The notes under the pieces are model-generated. The model had not been told where the DNA came from, did no database searches, and saw nothing but the letters and a program-made list of their open reading frames with translations. The translations under genes were made by a program, and so were the position numbers. From Arion vulgaris (Eukaryota; Mollusca; Gastropoda; Stylommatophora; Arionidae), in contig CM036755.1 of the NCBI GenBank assembly GCA_020796225.1, positions 39,956,306 through 40,020,305 on the forward strand: 64,000 nt of DNA, read 5' to 3'. Below, piece by piece: positions 59,984 through 64,000 of this stretch. How positions within the stretch are numbered: position 1 is the stretch's first letter; every line of letters starts with the position of its first letter.

Positions 59984-62900
59984 TTAACTCCTTGTGGACC
60001 AAACGCCACACTATGTAGCTTTAGGTTGGACACATTTTTACCATGAGCCACATTATGTAGCTTTAGGTTGGATGCCTTTTTACCATGAGCCACATTTTGT
60101 AGCTTTAGGTTGAACACATTTTTACCATGAGCCACATTTTGTAGCTTTAGGTTGAACACATTTTTACCATGAGCCACATTATGTAGCTTTAGGTTGGACA
60201 CATTTTTACCATGAGCCACATTATGTAGCTTTAAGTTGGATGGCTTTTTACCATGAGCTACATTTTGTAGCTTTAGGTTGAACACATTTTTACCATGAGC
60301 CACATTATGTAGCTTTAGGTTGGATGCCTTTTTACCATGAGCTACATTTTGTAGCTTTAGGTTGAACACATTTTTACCATGAGCCACATTTTGTAGCTTT
60401 AGGTTGAACACATTTTTACCATGAGCCACATTATGTAGCTTTAGGTTGGACACATTTTTACCATGAGCCACATTATGTAGCTTTAGGTTGGATGCCTTTT
60501 TACCATGAGCCACATTTTGTAGCTTTAGGTTGGATGCCTTTTTACCATGAGCCACATTTTGTAGCTTTAGGTTGGACACATTTTTACCATGAGCCACATT
60601 ATGTAGCTTTAGGTTGGACACATTTTTACCATGAGCCACATTATGTAGCTTTAGGTTGGACACATTTTTACCATGAGCCACATTATGTAGCTTTAGGTTG
60701 GATGCCTTTTTACCATGAGCCACATTTTGTAGCTTTAGGTTGGATGCCTTTTTACCATGAGCCACATTTTGTAGCTTTAGGTTGGATGCCTTTTTACCAT
60801 GAGCCACATTTTGTAGCTTTAGGTTGAACACATTTTTACCATGAGCCACATTTTGTAGCTTTAGGTTGAAACATTTTACCATGAGCCACATTTTGTAGCT
60901 TTAGGTTGAACACATTTTTACCATGAGCCACATTATGTAGCTTTAGGTTGGACACATTTTTACCATGAGCCACATTATGTAGCTTTAGGTTGGATGCCTT
61001 TTTACCATGAGCCACATTATGTAGCTTTAGGTTGGATGCCTTTTACCATGAGCCACATTATGTGCTTTGGTTGGATGCCTTTTACCATGAGCCACATTAT
61101 GTAGCTTTAGGTTGGATGCTTTTACCATGAGCCACATTAGAGCTTTAGGTTGGACACATTTTTACCATGAGCCACATTATGTAGCTTTAGGTTGAACATA
61201 TTTTTACCATGAGCCACACGATGTAGCTTTAGATTGAACACATTTTTACCATGAGCCAAATTTTTACCATGAGCCACATTATATAGCTTTAGGTTGGATG
61301 CCTTTTTACCATGAGCCACATTTTGACCATGAGCCACATTATGTAGCTTTAGGTTGGATGCCTTTTTACAATGAGCCACATTTTTACCATGAGCCACATT
61401 ATGTAGCTTTAGGTTGGATGCCTTTTTACAATGAGCCACATTTTTATCATGAGCCACATTATGTAGCTTTAGGTTGGATGCCTTTTTACCATGAGCCACA
61501 TTTTTACCATGAGCCACATTTTTACCATGAGCCACATTATGTATCTTAGGTTGATGCCTTTTTACCATGAGCCACATTTTGTAGCTTTAGGTTGGATGGC
61601 TTTTTACCATGAGCCACACTATGTAGCTTTAGGTTGGATGCCTTTTTACCATGAGCCACATTTTTACCATGAGCCACATTTTGTAGCTTTAGGTTGGATG
61701 GCTTTTTACCATGAGCCACATTATGTAGCTTTAGGTTGGATGCCTTTTTACCATGAGCCACATTATGTAGCTTTAGGTTGGATGCCTTTTTACCATGAGC
61801 CACATTATGTAGCTTTAGGTTGAACACATTTTTACCATGAGCCACATTTTTACCATGAGCCACATTATGTAGCTTTAGGTTGGATGCCTTTTTACCATGA
61901 GCCACATTATGTAGCTTTAGGTTGGACACATTTTTACCATGAGCCACATTATGTAGCTTTAGGTTGATGCCTTTTACCATGAGCCACATTATGTAGCTTT
62001 AGGTTGGATGCCTTTTTACCATGAGCCACATTTTTATCATGAGCCACATTATGTAGCTTTAGGTTGGATGTCTTTTTACAATGAGCCACATTTTTATCAT
62101 GAGCCACATTATGTAGCTTTAGGTTGGATGCCTTTTTACCATGAGCCACATTTTTACCATGAGCCACATTATGTATCTTTAGGTTGGATGCCTTTTTACC
62201 ATGAGCCACATTTTGTAGCTTTAGGTTGGATGGCTTTTTACCATGAGCCACACTATGTAGCTTTAGGTTGGATGCCTTTTACATGAGCCACATTTTTACC
62301 ATGAGCCACATTTGTAGCTTTAGGTTGGATGGCTTTTACCATGAACCACACTATGTAGCTTTAGGTTGGATGCCTTTTTACCATGAGGCACATTATGTAG
62401 CTTTAGGTTGGATGCCTTTTTACCATGAGCCACATTATGTAGCTTTAAGTTGAACACATTTTTACCATGAGCCACATTTTTACCATGAGCCACATTATGT
62501 AGCTTTAGGTTGGATGCCTTTTTACCATGAGCCACATTATGTAGCTTTAGGTTGGATGCCTTTTACCATGAGCCACATTATGTAGCTTTAGGTTGACACA
62601 TTTTACCATGAGCCACATTTTTACCATGAGCCACATTATGTAGCTTTAGGTTGGATGCCTTTTTACCATGAGCCACACTATGTAGCTTTAGGTTGGACAC
62701 ATTTTTACCATGAGCCACATTATGTAGCTTTAGGTTGGATGCCTTTTTACCATGAGCCACATTATGTAGCTTTAGGTTGAACACATTTTTACCATGAGCC
62801 ACATTATGTAGCTTTAGGTTGGATGCCTTTTACCATGAGCCACATTTTGTAGCTTTAGGTTGATGCATTTTACCAAGCCACATTATATAGCTATAGGTAG

Positions 62901-63922
62901 GATGCATTTTTACCATGAGCCACATTATGTAGCTTTAGGTTGGATGCATTTTTACCATGAGCCACATTATGTAGCTTTAGGTTGGATCCTTTTACAATGA
63001 GCCACATTTTTACCATGAGCCACATTATGTAGCTTTAGGTTGGATGCCTTTTTACCATGAGCCATATTATGTAGCTTTAGGTTGGATGCATTTTTACCAT
63101 GAGCCACATTATGTAGCTTTAGGTTGGATGCCTTTATAATGACATTTACCATGAGCCACATTATGTAGCTTTAGGTTGGATGCATTTTTACCATGAGCCA
63201 CACTATGTAGCTTTAGGTTGGATGCCTTTTTACCATGAGCAACATTTTTACCATGAGCCACATTTTTACCATGAGCCACATTATGTAGCTTTAGGTTGGA
63301 TGCCTTTTTACCATGAGCCACATTATGTAGCTTTAGGTTGGACACATTTTTACCATGAGCCACATTTTGTAGCTTTAGGTTGGATGCCTTTTTACCATGA
63401 GCCACACTATGTAGCTTTAGGTTGGATGGCTTTTACCATGAGCCACATTTTACCATGAGCCACATTATGTAGCTTTAGGTTGATGCCTTTTACCATGAGC
63501 CACATTATGTAGCTTTAGGTTGGATGCCTTTTTACCATGAGCCACACTATGTAGCTTTAGGTTGGATGCATTTTACCATGAGCCACACTATGTAGCTTTA
63601 GGTTGGATGCATTTTACCATGAGCCACACTATGTAGCTTTAGGTTGGATGCATTTTACCATGAGCCACACTATGTAGCTTTAGGCTGGATGCCTTTTTAC
63701 CATCAGCCACATTTTTACAATGAGCCACATTATGTAGCTTTAGGTTGGATGCATTTTTACCATGAGCCACATTTTACCATGAGTCACATTTTACCATAGC
63801 CACATTATGTAGCTTTAGGTTGGATGCATTTTTACCATGAGCCACATTTTTACCATGAGTCACACTAAAGGGCATTTTTTATTCTAGAAACAATTGTAAA
63901 AGCATGGCTTTTGCCCTGGTCC
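59984..63922. mobile_element. TTAA-type MITE carrying a 42-bp array of about 90 units
   Basis: The left end TTAACTCCTTGTGGACCA, aacgccaca and the right-hand stretch aagggcattttttattcta, catggcttttgccctggtcc match the 147-bp MITE at 11249-11395, but the final right TIR is lost. Between them the unit taccatgagccacattatgt, agctttaggttggatgcctt, tt repeats for 3.9 kb. Variants: gacaca or aacaca for gatgcc, and an extra 18-bp sub-unit (accatgagccacattttt) in some. The period is a multiple of three, so long frames such as NVAHGKKASNLKLH arise on the minus strand. I do not regard these as genes. Confidence 0.92.
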
Positions 63923-63924
63923 TT

Positions 63925-64000
63925 CTTCTGTCTTCTTCTTTTGTTGTCACACTGCTACCGGGTTGTTGCCCAGTGTCGTCACACTGCTACCGGGTTGTTG
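63925..64000 (-). pseudogene. RTE-type 3' tip, partly duplicated
   Basis: cttcttttgttgtcacactg, ctaccgggttgttgcccagt repeat the sequence at 59430-59465. cacactgctaccgggttgtt then occurs again before the window ends. Confidence 0.6.

Noticed and set aside
59959..63458. Open frames encoding NVAHGKKASNLKLH repeats or their opposite-strand counterparts
   Set aside because: A 42-bp non-coding MITE-derived unit happens to be a multiple of three; unit variants include frame-breaking indels without any pattern of correction.

Overview
The window looks like nuclear DNA of a large, repeat-rich animal genome. There are spliced exons with GT/AG borders, no operons or ribosome binding sites, and host coding sequence makes up only a few kilobases. 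The repeats are tRNA-derived SINEs, RTE-, Jockey- and I-like non-LTR retrotransposon fragments, mariner, piggyBac-like and hAT-like DNA elements, and many minisatellites. A lophotrochozoan such as a mollusc fits this style, but that is a weak inference; no lineage-specific gene was recognised.

Host genes. (1) Minus strand, 8.4-19.4 kb: four exons of an HTATSF1 / Tat-SF1 (yeast Cus2) orthologue, a U2 snRNP-associated splicing factor. Exons cover the N-terminus and RRM1, intron phases match, and the gene runs off the left side. (2) Plus strand, 28.2-35 kb: gene A, with a decayed first exon, a coiled-coil plus QTQLxNAQ octapeptide-repeat exon, and an exon with an eIF4E-binding-type motif and a MIF4G domain (eIF4G-like). 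(3) Plus strand, 48.2-57.4 kb: gene B, a tandem paralogue with an intact first exon and the same coiled-coil and octapeptide exon, but ending in a TRAF-type MATH domain instead of MIF4G. (4) Minus strand, about 57.5-57.8 kb: a small unrecognised ORF, convergent with gene B. Several coding stretches carry single-base losses or lone stops. This means either recent decay or residual assembly error.

Repeats. 0-8 kb: retrotransposon tails, SINEs, a 49-bp minisatellite, a mariner fossil cut by three retro-insertions, and a piggyBac-like fossil. 8-20 kb: HTATSF1 introns with 43-bp arrays, a segmental duplication and several SINEs. 20-28 kb: RNase H and RTE fragments, a 258-bp TA-flanked MITE family and a 69-bp array. 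35-48 kb: nested RTE, hAT-like and SINE insertions, minisatellites and an 84-bp perfect palindrome. 49.9-52.7 kb: about 51 copies of a 55-bp unit; 53.8-55.0 kb: about 49 copies of a 25-bp unit; both lie in gene B intron 1. 60.0-63.9 kb: about 90 copies of a 42-bp unit grown inside a TTAA-flanked MITE.

A theme recurs across the window: short internal pieces of transposable elements have been amplified in tandem (a MITE core, a SINE core, RTE tails, a SINE tail). In HTATSF1 the same process has quadrupled a splice acceptor. The most notable protein-level observation is the gene A / gene B pair, which shares its N-terminal half but has unrelated C-terminal domains.
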